From the NCBI RefSeq assembly GCF_003917135.1, contig NZ_RPDI01000014.1:1-64000 (forward strand): 64,000 nt of DNA. The letters run 5' to 3'. Below, one piece after another: positions 28,760-38,187 of the stretch (the stretch's first letter is position 1; every line of letters begins with the position of its first letter). The notes below the pieces were generated by a model. That model worked only from the letters and a program-made list of their open reading frames with translations. It made no database searches and was not told the origin of the DNA. This stretch comes from Leucobacter chromiireducens (GTDB lineage: Bacteria; Actinomycetota; Actinomycetes; Actinomycetales; Microbacteriaceae). Made by a program: the position numbers and the translations under genes.

Positions 28760-29764
28760 CTACGGGAGTTCGACGACCTGCGCGCCGTAGACGAGGCCGG
28801 CACCGAAGCCGATCGTCAGGGCGAGGCCGCCGGACAGCTCTGGGTGCTCCTCGAGCAGCGCGTGCATCGCGAGCGGGATCGAGGCCGCTGAGGTGTTGCC
28901 CTGCATCTCGATGTCGCGTGCGACAACGACGCTCTCGGGCAGCTTCAGCTGCTTCGCGAACTCGTCGACGATGCGTGCGTTCGCCTGGTGCGGGATGAAC
29001 GCGGCGAGGTCCTTCGCCTCGATGCCGGACTCCTCGAGGGTCTGGCGCGCCACCTTCGCCATCTCCCACACGGCCCACCGGAACACGGTCTGGCCGTCCT
29101 GGCGAAGCGTCGGCCAGGCCACCTCGGTGGGGTTGTTGCGGTACTCCTCGAACGTGGAGGTCATGCGGATCGTGTCCCACTTCTCGCCGTCAGAGCCCCA
29201 CACGGTGGGTCCGATGGCGGCGTGGTCGCTCGCCCCCACCACGACGGCGCCGGCGCCGTCGGCGAGGAGGAACGAGATGCTGCGATCCGTCGGGTCGACG
29301 AGATCCGAGAGCTTCTCGGCGCCGATCACGAGCACGTTGGTGCAGACGCCGGAGCGCACGAGCGCGTCGGCCTGCGCCACACCGTAGACGTAGCCGGCGC
29401 ACGCGGCCGAGATGTCGAACGCCGCAGCGGGCGTGAGGCCGAGGCGGTGCGCTGCGAGCGAGGCCATCGACGGGGTGACCGCAACGTTCGAGATCGTGGA
29501 GATGATCACGCCGTCGATCGCCGCGCGGTCAAGCCCGGAGCGCGTGATCGCTTCCTCGCCTGCGGCGACCGCGAGGTCAACCGCCGAGAGCTCGGCGCTC
29601 GCGCGGCGGCGCTGGATGATGCCGGTGCGCTGGCGAATCCACTCGTCGGAGGAGTCGATCGGGCCGACGAGGTCGTCGTTCGGCACGTCGAGGTCGCCGC
29701 GCGCGGCGCCGATGGAGAGGATCCGCGAGTGCGTCGGCCCGGTGGGCTGCACGAGAGGAGACAT
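28760..29764 (-). CDS. fabH: Beta-ketoacyl-ACP synthase III
   Basis: 334 residues. KAS III starts fatty acid synthesis by condensing an acyl-CoA primer with malonyl-ACP, and in actinobacteria often prefers branched primers. The catalytic triad is Cys122 (SAACAGYVYG), His in IPHQANARI and Asn in GNTSAASIPLA. RQRTGI and the C-terminal GFGAGLVYGAQ are conserved. ATG 29764 was chosen; upstream frame lacks family similarity. It lies 17 bases after fabD. Confidence 0.96.
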   Translation of the reverse strand: MSPLVQPTGPTHSRILSIGAARGDLDVPNDDLVGPIDSSDEWIRQRTGIIQRRRASAELSAVDLAVAAGEEAITRSGLDRAAIDGVIISTISNVAVTPSMASLAAHRLGLTPAAAFDISAACAGYVYGVAQADALVRSGVCTNVLVIGAEKLSDLVDPTDRSISFLLADGAGAVVVGASDHAAIGPTVWGSDGEKWDTIRMTSTFEEYRNNPTEVAWPTLRQDGQTVFRWAVWEMAKVARQTLEESGIEAKDLAAFIPHQANARIVDEFAKQLKLPESVVVARDIEMQGNTSAASIPLAMHALLEEHPELSGGLALTIGFGAGLVYGAQVVELP

Positions 29765-29781
29765 AGTGTGGCGTCCTTCGG

Positions 29782-30699
29782 TCAGGCGGCGTCGGCGATC
29801 ATGGCGACCGCCGCGTCGAGGTCGGCAGGAGACTTGATGGCGACCGCTGGCACGCCCTTGAGTGCGCGCTTCGCGATGCCGGTGAGTGCTCCAGCTGGTG
29901 TGAGCTCGATGAGGCCGGTGATCCCGGCCTCCTGGAAGTCTGCCATGCACGCGTCCCAGCGCACCGGCTGCGCGATCTGCGAGACGAGCAGCTCGACGTA
30001 GCGCGTGCCGCTCGTGACGCGCGAGCCGTCGGCGTTCGTCCAGAGCGTGCGGCTCGGATCGTGCGCGGTGACGTTCGCCGCGGCGTCGCGCAGCGCGGGG
30101 ATCGCGCTCGCCATGTACTCGGTGTGGAACGCACCGGCCACCTGAAGCGCGATCACGCGTGCGCCGCGCGGTGCATCCTCCGCGAGCGCCGCGAGCGCTG
30201 CGCGGGATCCGGCGGCGACGATCTGGCCGCCGCCGTTGCGGTTCGCCGGCGTGAGTCCGTGCTCGGCGATCTTCGCGAGCACGTCGTCCTCGACGCCCCC
30301 GACCACGGCGGCCATGCCGGTCTCCTCGCGGGCTGCCGCCTCGGCCATCGCGCGGCCGCGCACGCCGACGAGCTCGAGCGCGTCGGCGGCATCGAGCACG
30401 CCGGCGGCGGTTGCTGCAGCGAACTCGCCGACCGAGTGGCCGGCGACACCCACGCCGCTGAGGTCGGTGCGCGCCGTGAGTTCACGCCAGGCGAGGATGC
30501 TCGCCGCGACGATGAGCGGCTGCGCGATCGCAGTATCGCGAATCGTGTCGGCGTCGCTCTGCGTGCCGTGCTCGATGAGGGAGACACCGGCGCGCTCGGA
30601 CGCTTCGGCGAGGAACTCGCTGGCGCCCGGCAGCTCGAGCCACTCGCTCAGGAAACCTGGGGTCTGGGAGCCCTGTCCAGGGCAGGCGATGACAATCAC
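29782..30699 (-). CDS. fabD: Malonyl-CoA:ACP transacylase
   Basis: 305 residues. It loads malonyl groups on ACP. The nucleophile is Ser89 in GVAGHSVGEFAAA; the oxyanion motif CPGQGSQTPGF is at the N-terminus and VAGAFHTEYM contains the active-site His. First gene of the fab operon, 128 bases downstream of the FasR-type regulator gene. That spacer is AT-richer than its surroundings and is the likely promoter and FasR-binding region. Confidence 0.96.
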   Translation of the reverse strand: MIVIACPGQGSQTPGFLSEWLELPGASEFLAEASERAGVSLIEHGTQSDADTIRDTAIAQPLIVAASILAWRELTARTDLSGVGVAGHSVGEFAAATAAGVLDAADALELVGVRGRAMAEAAAREETGMAAVVGGVEDDVLAKIAEHGLTPANRNGGGQIVAAGSRAALAALAEDAPRGARVIALQVAGAFHTEYMASAIPALRDAAANVTAHDPSRTLWTNADGSRVTSGTRYVELLVSQIAQPVRWDACMADFQEAGITGLIELTPAGALTGIAKRALKGVPAVAIKSPADLDAAVAMIADAA

Positions 30700-30827
30700 G
30701 TGTTCCAGTTTCTCAGATCAGGGGCGCGCAGCCTGCATATTCCCCACCATAAATCCAAAAGATCGTTGTATGGATCGCGTATTTTTGGCAGATTCCGGCG
30801 CGCCTGCGGGGGAGAAACGCCCGGTCG

Positions 30828-32027
30828 CTACTTCGTCGCGTTCGGCCTGCGGCCGTGCTGCGCGATCGATCCGGCGATCAGCGCGGACTGCAGAATCAGT
30901 GCCTCGCGCGCGCCGGTCGCGTTCCACCCGATCACGTCCGACACCTTCTTGAGCCGGTACCGCACCGTGTTCGGGTGCACGAAGAGCTCGCGCGCGGTCG
31001 CCTCGAGCGAGCGACCGTTGTCGAGGTAGCACCAGAGCGTCTCGAGGAGCTCGCCGGAGTGCGCAGCGAGCGGTTCGTAGATCTGCTCGATGAGTGTGCG
31101 CCGCGCGAGCCCATCGCCAGCGAGCGCCCGCTCCGGGAGGAGGTCGTCGGCGAGGACCGGGCGCGGCGCTTTCCGCCACGAGCGTGCGACGGCGACCCCG
31201 GCGAGGGCCGCCCGCGCGCTGCGCGAGGCGTCGACGAGGTTCGCGACGGTGGGGCCGAGCACGAGCGGGCCGTCCGAGAAGCCGTCGGCCAGGCGCGCGG
31301 CGATCTCGATGAAGGGGAGTGGATCGGCGCCCTGCGACGCCGACGAGGGGTCCGACTGTGCGGGATCCACGCGGCCGAGCACGAGCACGAGTCGCGTGCC
31401 CTGCAGGCCGATGAGCACGTCCGCGCCGGCGTGTCGCGCCGAGCGGCGCAGCTGGTCGACGTCCACGCTGCGTTCGGCTGAGCCAACGAGCACTGCGGCC
31501 TCGCCCTCACCGTGCCAGCCGAGTGCCGCGATCCGGCTCGGCAGCTCGTCGTCGCTCTCACCCGTGAGGATCGAGTCGACGACGAGGGCCTCCAGTCGCG
31601 CGTCCCACAGGCCGCGCGCCTCGGCGGCTCGCGCGTACACGTCGGCCGCCGCGAACGCGACGTCGCGCGAGTAGTGCATGATCGCCTCGCGGAGCGCCTC
31701 GCTCCGCGGGCCGACGCGCTCTTCGACAACGGTCACCACGACGCGGATGAGCTGCAGCGTTTCCTGCAGGCTGATCGAGCGCAGCAGTTCGCGCGGTGCC
31801 GCGCTGAACACGTCGGAGGCGATCCAGGGGGTCGAGCTCGGGTCCTCGTACCACTGAATGAACGAGGTGATGCCAGTCTGCGCGACGAGTCCCACCGCCG
31901 AGCGGCGGCTCGGCGGCATGCTGCCGTACCAGGGCAGCGTCTCGTCGAGGCGCGCCAGGGTCAGCGTGGACAGCTCACCGGTGATGGTGCGCAGCCACGC
32001 CAACTCCTGCTCTTTCGCGCGGTCCAT
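30828..32027 (-). CDS. fasR: PucR-type regulator of fatty acid synthesis (FasR-like)
   Basis: 399 residues. The C-terminal HTH of the PucR/CdaR type is clear: DNGRSLEATARELFVHPNTVRYRLKKVSDVIG (about 337-369). The middle is a GGDEF-like PucR domain with VLIGLQGTRLVLVLGRVD. In Streptomyces coelicolor the FasR regulator of this family lies directly upstream of fabD and activates fabD-fabH-acpP-fabF. The same arrangement here supports the name. The gene lies 28 bases after aceE on the same strand, so it may be read from the aceE transcript. Confidence 0.85.
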   Translation of the reverse strand: MDRAKEQELAWLRTITGELSTLTLARLDETLPWYGSMPPSRRSAVGLVAQTGITSFIQWYEDPSSTPWIASDVFSAAPRELLRSISLQETLQLIRVVVTVVEERVGPRSEALREAIMHYSRDVAFAAADVYARAAEARGLWDARLEALVVDSILTGESDDELPSRIAALGWHGEGEAAVLVGSAERSVDVDQLRRSARHAGADVLIGLQGTRLVLVLGRVDPAQSDPSSASQGADPLPFIEIAARLADGFSDGPLVLGPTVANLVDASRSARAALAGVAVARSWRKAPRPVLADDLLPERALAGDGLARRTLIEQIYEPLAAHSGELLETLWCYLDNGRSLEATARELFVHPNTVRYRLKKVSDVIGWNATGAREALILQSALIAGSIAQHGRRPNATK

Positions 32028-32055
32028 CAGCGACCGACCCCCTGCGCCATCCGTC

Positions 32056-34782
32056 CTACGCGTCCCCGCCTGCGCCGCCGGTGGTGCCGGCGTTCACATC
32101 GTTCAGGCGGTACTGCTCGGCCGCGCGCGCGGGGATGGTCGCGTCGATCTTCCCCTGCGCAGCGAGGCGCTGCAGCACCTTGACGACGACCGACTCGCGG
32201 TCGATGCCGAAGTAGCGGCGGGCGGCCGCGCGGGTGTCCGAGAAGCCGAAGCCGTCGGCGCCGAGCACGGAGTAGTCGCCTGGCACGTACGGACGGATCT
32301 GCTCGGGCACCTGGGTGGCCCAGTCGCTGACCGCGACCACGGGACCCTCGGCGCCGGCGAGCCTCTCCGTGAGGTACGGCGTGCGCGGCGTCGCGGTGAG
32401 ATCGCGCAGCGCGTCACGCTCCGCGGCTGCGCCGTCGCGCTGCAGCTCGTTCCAGCTGGTCACGCTCCACACGTCGGCCGCGACGTCCCAGTCCTTCGCG
32501 AGCAGCTCGGCCGCCTCGCGCGCCCACGGCACGGCAACGCCGGAGGCGAGGATCTGCGCGCGGTGCGTGCCCGCGGTCGCCGCCTGCACGCGGTGAATGC
32601 CGCGCACGATGCCGTCCACATCGACGTCCGCCGGCTCGGCCGGGTGGATCATCGGCTCGTTGTAGACCGTCAGGTAGTAGATCACATTGGGATCCGGGTG
32701 CGTGCCGCCGTACATGCGCTCGATGCCCGCGCGCATGATGTGGCCGATCTCGTAGCCGTATGCCGGGTCGTACGCCACGACGGCCGGGTTCGTCGACGCG
32801 AGCGCGAGCGAGTGCCCGTCAGCGTGCTGGAGCCCCTCGCCGGTCAGCGTGGTGCGACCGGCGGTCGCGCCGATCAGGAAGCCGCGCGCCATCTGGTCGC
32901 CGGCAGCCCACAGGGCGTCGCCCGTGCGCTGGAAGCCGAACATCGAGTAGAAGATGTAGACCGGGATGAGCGGCTCGCCGTGCGTCGAGTAGGAGGTGCC
33001 AACGGCGGTGAACGCCGCGGAGGCGCCAGCCTCGTTGATCCCGACGTGGATGAGCACGCCCTCGGGGCTCTCCTTGTATGCGAGCAGCAGATCGCGGTCG
33101 ACCGAAACGTAGTTCTGACCGTGCGGGTTGTAGATCTTCTTCGTGGGGAAGAAGGAGTCCATGCCGAAGGTGCGAGCCTCGTCGGGGATGATCGGCACGA
33201 TGCGCTTGCCGAACTCGCCGTCGCGCATGAGATCCTTCAGCAGGCGCACGAATACCATCGTGGTCGCGGCCTCCTGGGTGCCCGAACCCTTCGCGGCGAT
33301 CGCGTACGACTTGTCTGCGGGAACCGCGAGGTCGACGTGGGTCGAACGGCGCTCGGGCAGGTAGCCGCCGAGCGAGCGCCGGCGCTCGTGGATGTACTCG
33401 ATCGCCTCGTCCTGCGCGCCCGGGTGGTAGTACGGCGGGCGGTACGGATCCGCCTCGAGCTGCGCGTCGGTGATCGGGATGTGCATGGTGTCGCGGAACA
33501 TCTTCAGATCTTCCAGCGTCATCTTCTTCATCTGGTGGGTCGCGTTGCGGCCCTCGAAGTGCGGGCCGAGACCGTAGCCCTTGATCGTCTTCGCGATGAT
33601 GACGGTCGGGCGTCCCTTGTGCTCCATCGCGGCCTGGTAGGCGGCGTACACCTTCCGGTAGTCGTGGCCGCCGCGGCGGAGGCCCCAGACCTGCTCGTCG
33701 GAGTAGTTCTCGACGAGGCGCAGCGTGCGCTCATCGCGGCCGAAGAAATGATCGCGCACGAACGCGCCGTTCTCCGCCTTGTACGTCTGGAAGTCGCCGT
33801 CGGGCGTCGTGTTCATGAGGTTGAGCAGCGCGCCATCGGCGTCGCGGTTCAGCAGGTCGTCCCACTCGCGGCCCCAGATGACCTTGATGACGTTCCAGCC
33901 GGCGCCGCGGAAGTAGCTCTCGAGCTCCTGGATGATCTTGCCGTTGCCGCGAACGGGGCCGTCGAGCCGCTGCAGGTTCGCGTTGATCACGAAGGTGAGG
34001 TTGTCGAGCCCCTCGTTGGCCGCGACCTGCAGCTGTCCACGGCTCTCGACCTCGTCCATCTCGCCGTCGCCGAGGAAGGCCCAGACGTGCTGATCCGACG
34101 CGTCCTTGATGCCGCGGTTCGTGAGGTACTTGTTGAGCTGCGCCTGGTAGATCGCGTTGATCGGGCCGAGGCCCATCGACACGGTGGGGAACTGCCAGAA
34201 GTCGGGGGCGAGGCGCGGGTGCGGGTACGACGGGAGCCCGCCACCGGCGTGCGACTTCTCCTGGCGGAAGCCGTCGAGCTGGTCGGCGGAGAGCCGGCCC
34301 TCGAGGAAGGCGCGCGCGTACATGCCGGGGGAGGCGTGCCCCTGCACGAAGATCTGGTCGCCGCCGCCCGGGTGATCCTGGCCGCGGAAGAAGTGGTTGA
34401 AGCCCACCTCGTAGAGCGAAGCCGCCGAGGCGTACGTCGAGATGTGGCCGCCGACTCCGATGCCGGGGGCCTGCGCGCGGTGCACCGTCATCGCGGCGTT
34501 CCACCGGATCCAGGAGCGGTAGCGGCGCTCCAGCTCCTCGTTGCCGGGGAAGTCGGGCTCGTCCTCAGACGCGATCGTGTTGACGTAGTCCGTCGTCGGC
34601 ACCTGCGGCACGTTCAAGTGGAGCTGACGCGAGCGATCCAGCAGGCTCGTCATGATCTCGCGGCCGCGGCCGGCGCCGCGCTCTTCCACCACCGCGTCGA
34701 GAGAGTCGCGCCACTCGGCGGTCTCCTGGGGATCCAGGTCGTCGCTGTCGGGTGCGTACGGATCCTGCGTGTTCACAGCCAA
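32056..34782 (-). CDS. aceE: Pyruvate dehydrogenase E1 component, homodimeric type
   Basis: 908 residues, thiamine-diphosphate enzyme that decarboxylates pyruvate and acetylates the E2 lipoyl group. The N-terminal third has [21 protein letters not shown] and [22 protein letters not shown]; the ThDP motif is [10 protein letters not shown] through [18 protein letters not shown]-like and [14 protein letters not shown] segments follow. It is divergent from ahpE and sits upstream of fasR. E2 and E3 subunits are at 60.5-63.6 kb, as in other actinobacteria with a shared PDH/ODH complex. Confidence 0.97.
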   Translation of the reverse strand: MAVNTQDPYAPDSDDLDPQETAEWRDSLDAVVEERGAGRGREIMTSLLDRSRQLHLNVPQVPTTDYVNTIASEDEPDFPGNEELERRYRSWIRWNAAMTVHRAQAPGIGVGGHISTYASAASLYEVGFNHFFRGQDHPGGGDQIFVQGHASPGMYARAFLEGRLSADQLDGFRQEKSHAGGGLPSYPHPRLAPDFWQFPTVSMGLGPINAIYQAQLNKYLTNRGIKDASDQHVWAFLGDGEMDEVESRGQLQVAANEGLDNLTFVINANLQRLDGPVRGNGKIIQELESYFRGAGWNVIKVIWGREWDDLLNRDADGALLNLMNTTPDGDFQTYKAENGAFVRDHFFGRDERTLRLVENYSDEQVWGLRRGGHDYRKVYAAYQAAMEHKGRPTVIIAKTIKGYGLGPHFEGRNATHQMKKMTLEDLKMFRDTMHIPITDAQLEADPYRPPYYHPGAQDEAIEYIHERRRSLGGYLPERRSTHVDLAVPADKSYAIAAKGSGTQEAATTMVFVRLLKDLMRDGEFGKRIVPIIPDEARTFGMDSFFPTKKIYNPHGQNYVSVDRDLLLAYKESPEGVLIHVGINEAGASAAFTAVGTSYSTHGEPLIPVYIFYSMFGFQRTGDALWAAGDQMARGFLIGATAGRTTLTGEGLQHADGHSLALASTNPAVVAYDPAYGYEIGHIMRAGIERMYGGTHPDPNVIYYLTVYNEPMIHPAEPADVDVDGIVRGIHRVQAATAGTHRAQILASGVAVPWAREAAELLAKDWDVAADVWSVTSWNELQRDGAAAERDALRDLTATPRTPYLTERLAGAEGPVVAVSDWATQVPEQIRPYVPGDYSVLGADGFGFSDTRAAARRYFGIDRESVVVKVLQRLAAQGKIDATIPARAAEQYRLNDVNAGTTGGAGGDA

Positions 34783-35111
34783 GATTGTGCTCCATTCACC
34801 AGAGGCGTGCTGCGCGGTCGATGCGGCTTGGTGCGTCGGAACGCAGCACGAGAGGCGCCCGCGTGGTTCGCGGGTGTGCTCCCCACACTATCGAATATCC
34901 ACGATGTGGAATGGTATGAGCGCCAGATCCGTGCACGCAACGGCCAAAAAATGGGCAAGTGTCGGGCGTTTCGCCCGCACGCCGCGCCCGGAAGTGCGGG
35001 GATTCGCAGGAAGTGCGGTGGGACACGCTGTTCACGCCGGGGTGCGCGTCGCTAGTGTTGGAGACCACGGACTGTTCAGCACGGTGCTTCGCGCCGAGAA
35101 AGGAGCACACT
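34783..35111. promoter_or_regulatory. Divergent aceE-ahpE intergenic region
   Basis: 329 bases without a gene. It contains the palindrome TCCACGATGTGGA (34898-34910) and, on the minus strand, a -10-like TAGTGT at 34885-34890 for aceE. The ahpE ribosome-binding site GAAAGGAG precedes 35112. The palindrome overlaps the probable aceE promoter and could bind a pyruvate or carbon regulator; no known consensus was matched with certainty. Confidence 0.4.
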
Positions 35112-35573
35112 ATGGTGCTCGAGGTCGGCGCGCAGGCGCCAGATTTCACCCTGTCGGATCAGCACGGCGAGGAGCTCACCCTCTCCGAGCTGGTGACCGA
35201 GGGCCCCGTCGCGCTCGTGTTCTTCCCGCTCGCGTTCTCCGGCATTTGCACGGGCGAGCTGTGCGAGCTGCGCGACAACCTCGCGATCTTCGCGGACAGC
35301 AAGGTGCGCCTGCTCGGGATCTCGGTGGACTCGGTGTGGGCGCTCAAGGCGTGGGCCGAGCAGGAGGGCTACGAGTTCTCCATCCTCTCCGACTTCTGGC
35401 CGCACGGTCAGGTCGCGAAGGAGTACGGCGTGTTCGTCGAGGAGGCGGGCATCGCCACGCGCGCGACCCTCGTGATCGGCGAGGACCGCCGCGTGCTCGC
35501 GTCCTTCGAGACCGCGCCGGGCGAGGCCCGCGATTTCGGCTCCTACCGGGAGGCGCTCGCGGCGATCGCCTAA
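35112..35573 (+). CDS. ahpE: AhpE-type peroxiredoxin
   Basis: 153 residues, thioredoxin fold peroxiredoxin reducing peroxides in the cytosol. The peroxidatic cysteine is Cys46 in FFPLAFSGICTGELCELRD. Mycobacterium AhpE is a 1-Cys enzyme with no cysteine at the later position; here Cys51 follows five residues on and could act as a resolving or metal-binding thiol. DFWPHGQVAKEYGV and LASFETAPGEARDF are family-typical. The aceE-ahpE neighbourhood is also found in mycobacteria. Confidence 0.92.
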   Translation: MVLEVGAQAPDFTLSDQHGEELTLSELVTEGPVALVFFPLAFSGICTGELCELRDNLAIFADSKVRLLGISVDSVWALKAWAEQEGYEFSILSDFWPHGQVAKEYGVFVEEAGIATRATLVIGEDRRVLASFETAPGEARDFGSYREALAAIA

Positions 35574-35623
35574 TTCGCGTTCGCGGATCGGTTTCCCATA
35601 CACTTGGGAAGTCCGATTCGCTC

Positions 35624-35696
35624 GGGCCTGTAGCTCAGCTGGTAGAGCGCCACGTTTACACCGTGGATGTCGTCGGTTCGATCCCGGCCGGGCCCA
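35624..35696 (+). tRNA. tRNA-Val (anticodon TAC)
   Basis: 73 bases. Acceptor GGGCCTG pairs with CGGGCCC (one T-G pair), anticodon stem CCACG/CGTGG with loop TTTACAC, T arm GTCGG/CCGGC around TTCGATC, discriminator A; CCA not encoded. A T-run (GTTTTTCTC) follows and may end transcription. Confidence 0.94.
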
Positions 35697-36559
35697 CCGT
35701 TTTTCTCACAGTTCGTTGGTGTGCGCCTCGCCGAGTCGCGTTCCGCCGCGCGGCGGCCGCACCGGGCGAAAGACGCAGGGTGAGCCAGAGCGTCGTCATC
35801 AGGAGCAGTTAGCCCACGTTCAGCGACTGCACGCCCGATTGGAGGGTGCGGCCAGGATTAGCCCACTCAAGAGTGTGAGGAGCGTCGCGAGCAGCGGTGT
35901 TCTAGGGGCACTTGAGAGCGTGCGAGCGGGAGTTCGACGATGCCCTCGGTGTAGCCTGGGCCCCGCCACCGCAGCATGATCCAGCGCTGCGCACAGTGCC
36001 ATGTGGCGACGAGTCACACCTGCGGCGTGGGTCGCAGCGCTGCGGCCTGATCAAGGAGTGACGGCGCGCGGCGGCGTGGTGTCCGACCCAGATGGAGAGG
36101 CGCGAACGCTGCCGTGGTGGGGCGGGCGAGTGCGGGGTCTGAATGAGCCGGTCTGCCTGTATGGGCTCCAGTAGTCGCACGGCGCGCGCTGGATGCGCCA
36201 GGGGAGGGGGTCGACCGGCGCGAGTGCGATATCACTCGCGTGCGTGCCTAGCAGCGGAGGTGCTGTGCGCACGGGCCACGCGAGGATGAGCCTCGCCCAG
36301 CGCTGGAGCTCGGCAGTGAGCGCACCGAACACCCTGCCTCGACTCAGGACGTTGAGGTGCATCCCTCCAACCACGGTTCCGAAAATGAGCAGATGGCACC
36401 AGCAAAGCGGCCGTCCCGGTGCAGCGTCGATCCGTTACGGCCACGACCCCGTGCCGCGCGATCCCGAACACAAGTGCTGAGAGGCAGGTTCCCGCGGCGT
36501 GCTCCGCGTGTGGAGCAGTGTGGGTTTTAAGCGTGGTCAGCCCCGGCGCAACGCCAGTA
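35697..36559. other. Region without a convincing gene
   Basis: Short open frames on both strands have no family-like segments, poor starts and unusual codon use. A minus-strand stretch around 36120-36370 contains hydrophobic runs (HLLIFGTVVGGMHLNVL-like, in a broken frame), which could be the remains of a permease gene downstream of the ABC ATPase remnant, but this cannot be shown. The local base composition is lower and more mixed than in neighbouring genes. Confidence 0.6.
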
Positions 36560-36925
36560 TTACCCCTGTCGCCGCCGCGCCCCACCGAAGTAGGCGGGCA
36601 GCTCGACGTTCTGTAACGCGGTGAGTGACGGGACGAGGTGCAGCTCCTGAAAGATGAGCGCGATGCGGGCCTATCGTAGCGCGGTGAGTGTGCGCTCGGT
36701 CGCGCGCAGCACGCCGATGCAGTTGAGCGCGATACGGCCCGATTGCGTGCGGAGCCGTCCGGCCGCGCGGAGCAACGCGGTCGGCATCCCTGAGCCTGGC
36801 GGCCCCGTCACCGCAATCCACTCGCCCTGATCGACGGAGAGCGACACGTCGTGCAGCACCGGGGTTGTCCCGCCCGAGGACGGGTACGCGAAGGAGACCT
36901 CGGTGAGCGCGAGGGTCGACTGCGG
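36560..36925 (-). pseudogene. Remnant of an ABC transporter ATP-binding gene (LolD/MacB type)
   Basis: The frame reads ALTEVSFAYPSSGG, LHDVSLSVDQGEWIAVTGPP, then after a TAG stop at 36671-36673 continues ARIALIFQELHLVPSLTALQ and NVELPAYFGGARRR before another stop. These are the A-loop region, Walker A and Q-loop of a LolD/MacB-like ATPase. Walker A is GPPGSGMPT, so the essential lysine and serine are lost. Signature and Walker B motifs are missing, and no start codon remains (a stop precedes the fragment). It is clearly non-functional. Confidence 0.85.
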
Positions 36926-37337
36926 TCACGGCCGGGTGTCCGGACCTCTGACTGGCGCGTCGGCAGGACCATGGGCCGGATCTCCGCACTGGCCCGGCCT
37001 CGCGTCGTGTCTCAAGCGGTGCACCGACACCAGAATGATCGGGCCGCCCGCCCAGTACGCCGCGACGACGGCGAGCCCGAGGAAGTCGAGGAAGAAGCTC
37101 AGCATCGTGACCACGATGCCCACCCTGGTGAAGAGCCACCACCACGCCCAGGCGATGCGCACCCGCGACGAGGGTGAGTGTCTCGAAACTCGCGTCCTGA
37201 CCGGCCTCAACGCGCTGGACCGTGCGCACCCCGATCCCGGCCTCCGCGGCCAGTCGTTCCTACGTCCATCCGCTGGCCTGTCGGTAGCGCGCCACCGGCT
37301 TTCTCGTCACGTCGTCGTCTTCCCGCATATCGAGCAT
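36926..37337 (-). pseudogene. Broken XRE-family HTH protein with membrane tail
   Basis: From ATG 37337 the frame reads TRKPVARYRQASGWT, then a TAG stop (37260-37262) where related proteins have Gln, then ERLAAEAGIGVRTVQRVEAG: a classic Cro/C1 HTH. Near 37170 the coding frame shifts, and the next frame reads RVRIAWAWWWLFTRVGIVV with AVVAAYWAGGPIILVSVHRL, two membrane helices. So one nonsense mutation and one frameshift separate the parts of what was an HTH protein with a two-helix membrane domain. It lies directly upstream of the ABC remnant, probably the former operon regulator. Confidence 0.8.
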
Positions 37338-37511
37338 CGTTTCGACGGCGCGGGCGAATCGCCACGCCAGCAGCACGCCAGCGACGCGCCGGTTGCCGCC
37401 ATCCTCCCGCTATCTGCCCGCCCGGCGGAGCCGATCGCGGGGAATCGGGGCCTCGCGCGAGCAGGATGAGTGCGGCGGCGCGTGCCCCGGTGGTTGGTAG
37501 TGGGGTGGTCG

Positions 37512-38102
37512 CTAGGCTCCCGCAAGCACCTCCGCCGCCTCCGCGAGCGCCTCGGCCTGCGCGACGATCTCGGCGCGACGGTCCGCAGCGCTCGCGGCCG
37601 GGCTGATCATCTCCGCGACGCGCCCGAACACCCACCACCCGGCGCATAGCGTGACGATGCTGAGGAGGAGGCCGGGCGCGGCGGCTCGCGTGATCGCAGG
37701 GGAGGCGGCGGCGAGCGCGCCGGCCTGCGCCGCGCAGCGCGCCGCTCGCGCGTCCGCGTCGGCGGTGTCGTCGAGTTCGAGGTTCTCCCACGCGAGCAGC
37801 CGGGCGAGCTCGGGGTGCGCGGCGAATCGGTCGAAGAGAGCCCCAGCATAGGCACCGATTCCCGCGGACCCGGAGCCGGGCTCGGGCGAGCCTGCCGCGC
37901 CGAGGAGGTCGCCCAGGCGGTCGGCGAGCACCGCGTCGAAGAGCCCGCGCTTGTTGCCGAAGTACTGGTAGACGCGCTCCTTGTTGACGCCGGCATCGGC
38001 GCCGATCCCGTCCATGCGCGCGCCGGAGAAGCCGTGCCGCGCGAACTGCCGCGCGCCCGCGTCGAGGAGTGCCTGCCGAGTCGCCGCTGTGTCCCACGCC
38101 AT
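37512..38102 (-). CDS. TetR-family regulator
   Basis: 196 residues. The N-terminal TetR HTH is complete: TRQALLDAGARQFARHGFSGARMDGIGADAGVNKERVYQYFGNKRGLFDAVL (about 8-60). The C-terminal helical ligand domain is Ala-rich and not recognisable by ligand. It is divergent from the small membrane protein and NAD-binding genes; two near-identical palindromes in the 85-base spacer are its likely operators, one beside each start codon, which suggests autoregulation plus control of the divergent pair. Confidence 0.9.
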   Translation of the reverse strand: MAWDTAATRQALLDAGARQFARHGFSGARMDGIGADAGVNKERVYQYFGNKRGLFDAVLADRLGDLLGAAGSPEPGSGSAGIGAYAGALFDRFAAHPELARLLAWENLELDDTADADARAARCAAQAGALAAASPAITRAAAPGLLLSIVTLCAGWWVFGRVAEMISPAASAADRRAEIVAQAEALAEAAEVLAGA

Positions 38103-38122
38103 GCCGATAGCCTACCTCATCT

Positions 38123-38184
38123 CCAAATGAACGTTTGCAAAACCATCCACGCCGACATACACTCATTTCCAAACAATCGTTTGG
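38123..38184. promoter_or_regulatory. Two operator palindromes between tetR-type gene and 38188
   Basis: CCAAATGAACGTTTGC (38123-38138) and CCAAACAATCGTTTGG (38169-38184) share the pattern CCAAAn6GTTTGs; the second has perfect 6-bp arms. Their centres are 46 bases apart. The first lies 20 bases before the regulator start and the second touches the ribosome-binding site (GGAGA) of the divergent gene. Confidence 0.75.
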
Positions 38185-38187
38185 AGA

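Noticed and set aside
31858-35055. Plus-strand open frame of 1065 codons opposite aceE
   Set aside because: Antisense shadow of aceE and fasR with no domain-like content.
35697-36559. Several 70-115 codon frames on both strands
   Set aside because: No domain-like sequence, poor starts, mutual overlap; treated as decayed DNA.
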